From NCBI RefSeq assembly GCF_000212815.1, contig NZ_GL890985.1:1130816-1194815 (forward strand): 64,000 nt of DNA. Direction: 5' to 3'. The stretch comes from Streptococcus sanguinis SK49 (GTDB taxonomy: Bacteria; Bacillota; Bacilli; Lactobacillales; Streptococcaceae). The position numbers were made by a program, and so were the translations under genes. This document shows positions 63,995-64,000 of the stretch, piece after piece (the first letter of the stretch is position 1; the number at the start of each line of letters is the position of its first letter). Below the pieces are notes generated by a model. It was given only the letters and a program-made list of their open reading frames with translations. It was not told where the DNA came from and ran no database searches.

Positions 63995-64000
63995 AATATT

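Overview
The window looks like a chromosomal segment of an oral Streptococcus of the mitis/sanguinis type, probably S. sanguinis or a close relative. This is inferred from gene content: a pyrR-pyrP-pyrB-carA-carB operon behind a PyrR attenuator, an adcAII-pht zinc operon with AdcR boxes, a streptococcal leucine-rich (Slr-type) histidine-triad lipoprotein, a MalXCD-type maltodextrin transporter, and a SEC10/PgrA-type LPXTG surface protein. Promoters are of the low-GC Gram-positive kind (TTGACA-16/17-TATAAT and extended TGnTATAAT). I see no rRNA, tRNA, CRISPR array, insertion sequence or prophage.

Layout. 1-8.5 kb: CPBP-family membrane protease homologue, uvrB, small membrane proteins, a Nudix hydrolase followed by a broken membrane gene, the niacin uptake pair niaX-niaR (minus strand), a PhnA-like zinc-ribbon protein and a Pr6Pr-family membrane protein. 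8.5-11.1 kb: Slr-type lipoprotein with two AdcR boxes. 11.1-18.6 kb: pyrimidine operon. 18.8-23.4 kb: adcAII-pht zinc operon, also with AdcR boxes. 23.5-25.7 kb: unknown membrane protein and pepT. 25.8-29.7 kb: a compact four-gene cluster (SDR reductase, membrane GT2/GT21-like glycosyltransferase, alpha/beta-hydrolase-like protein, GT1 glycosyltransferase) that looks like an uncharacterised glycoconjugate or glycolipid pathway. 29.8-33.2 kb: ferrochelatase-like hemH, a pyrimidine-dimer-glycosylase-like gene, an F420-type NADP oxidoreductase behind several palindromes, and a Cof-type HAD phosphatase. 33.3-41.3 kb: lepA, two paralogous lipoproteins (the first with an internal stop) flanking pnuC, a cysteine-cluster protein, an AraC/GyrI regulator, a papain-fold BtrH-like protein and a YjjG-type phosphatase.

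41.4-46.5 kb: rpsP-khpA and rimM-trmD, separated by about 3 kb of accessory genes (Imm-5-like protein, two alpha/beta hydrolases of which one is broken, a small secreted protein). 46.6-52.9 kb: LPXTG surface protein and malX-malC-malD on the minus strand under a LacI-family operator. 53.2-64 kb: uvrC (probably leaderless), a broken DUF4274-like gene, an amino-acid-type solute-binding lipoprotein, a nitroreductase, pepV, a UDG-superfamily protein, a YbaK/ProX editing protein, a quinone-oxidoreductase/rhodanese pair, a Gln-rich membrane protein, a TcaA-like remnant, an LD-carboxypeptidase lipoprotein and a cupin.

Themes. Metal and cofactor scavenging recurs: zinc through Slr, AdcAII and Pht; NAD precursors through niaX and pnuC; a ferrochelatase with no other haem gene nearby. 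Gene decay is frequent, with internal stops at 35653 and 42773, frameshifts near 5806, 55332 and 62440-62545, and short gene tails near 40445 and 59758. At two places (5647/6063 and 39364/40445) a gene sits between two copies of the last codons of the gene upstream. This suggests insertion or allele exchange at the 3' ends of housekeeping genes.
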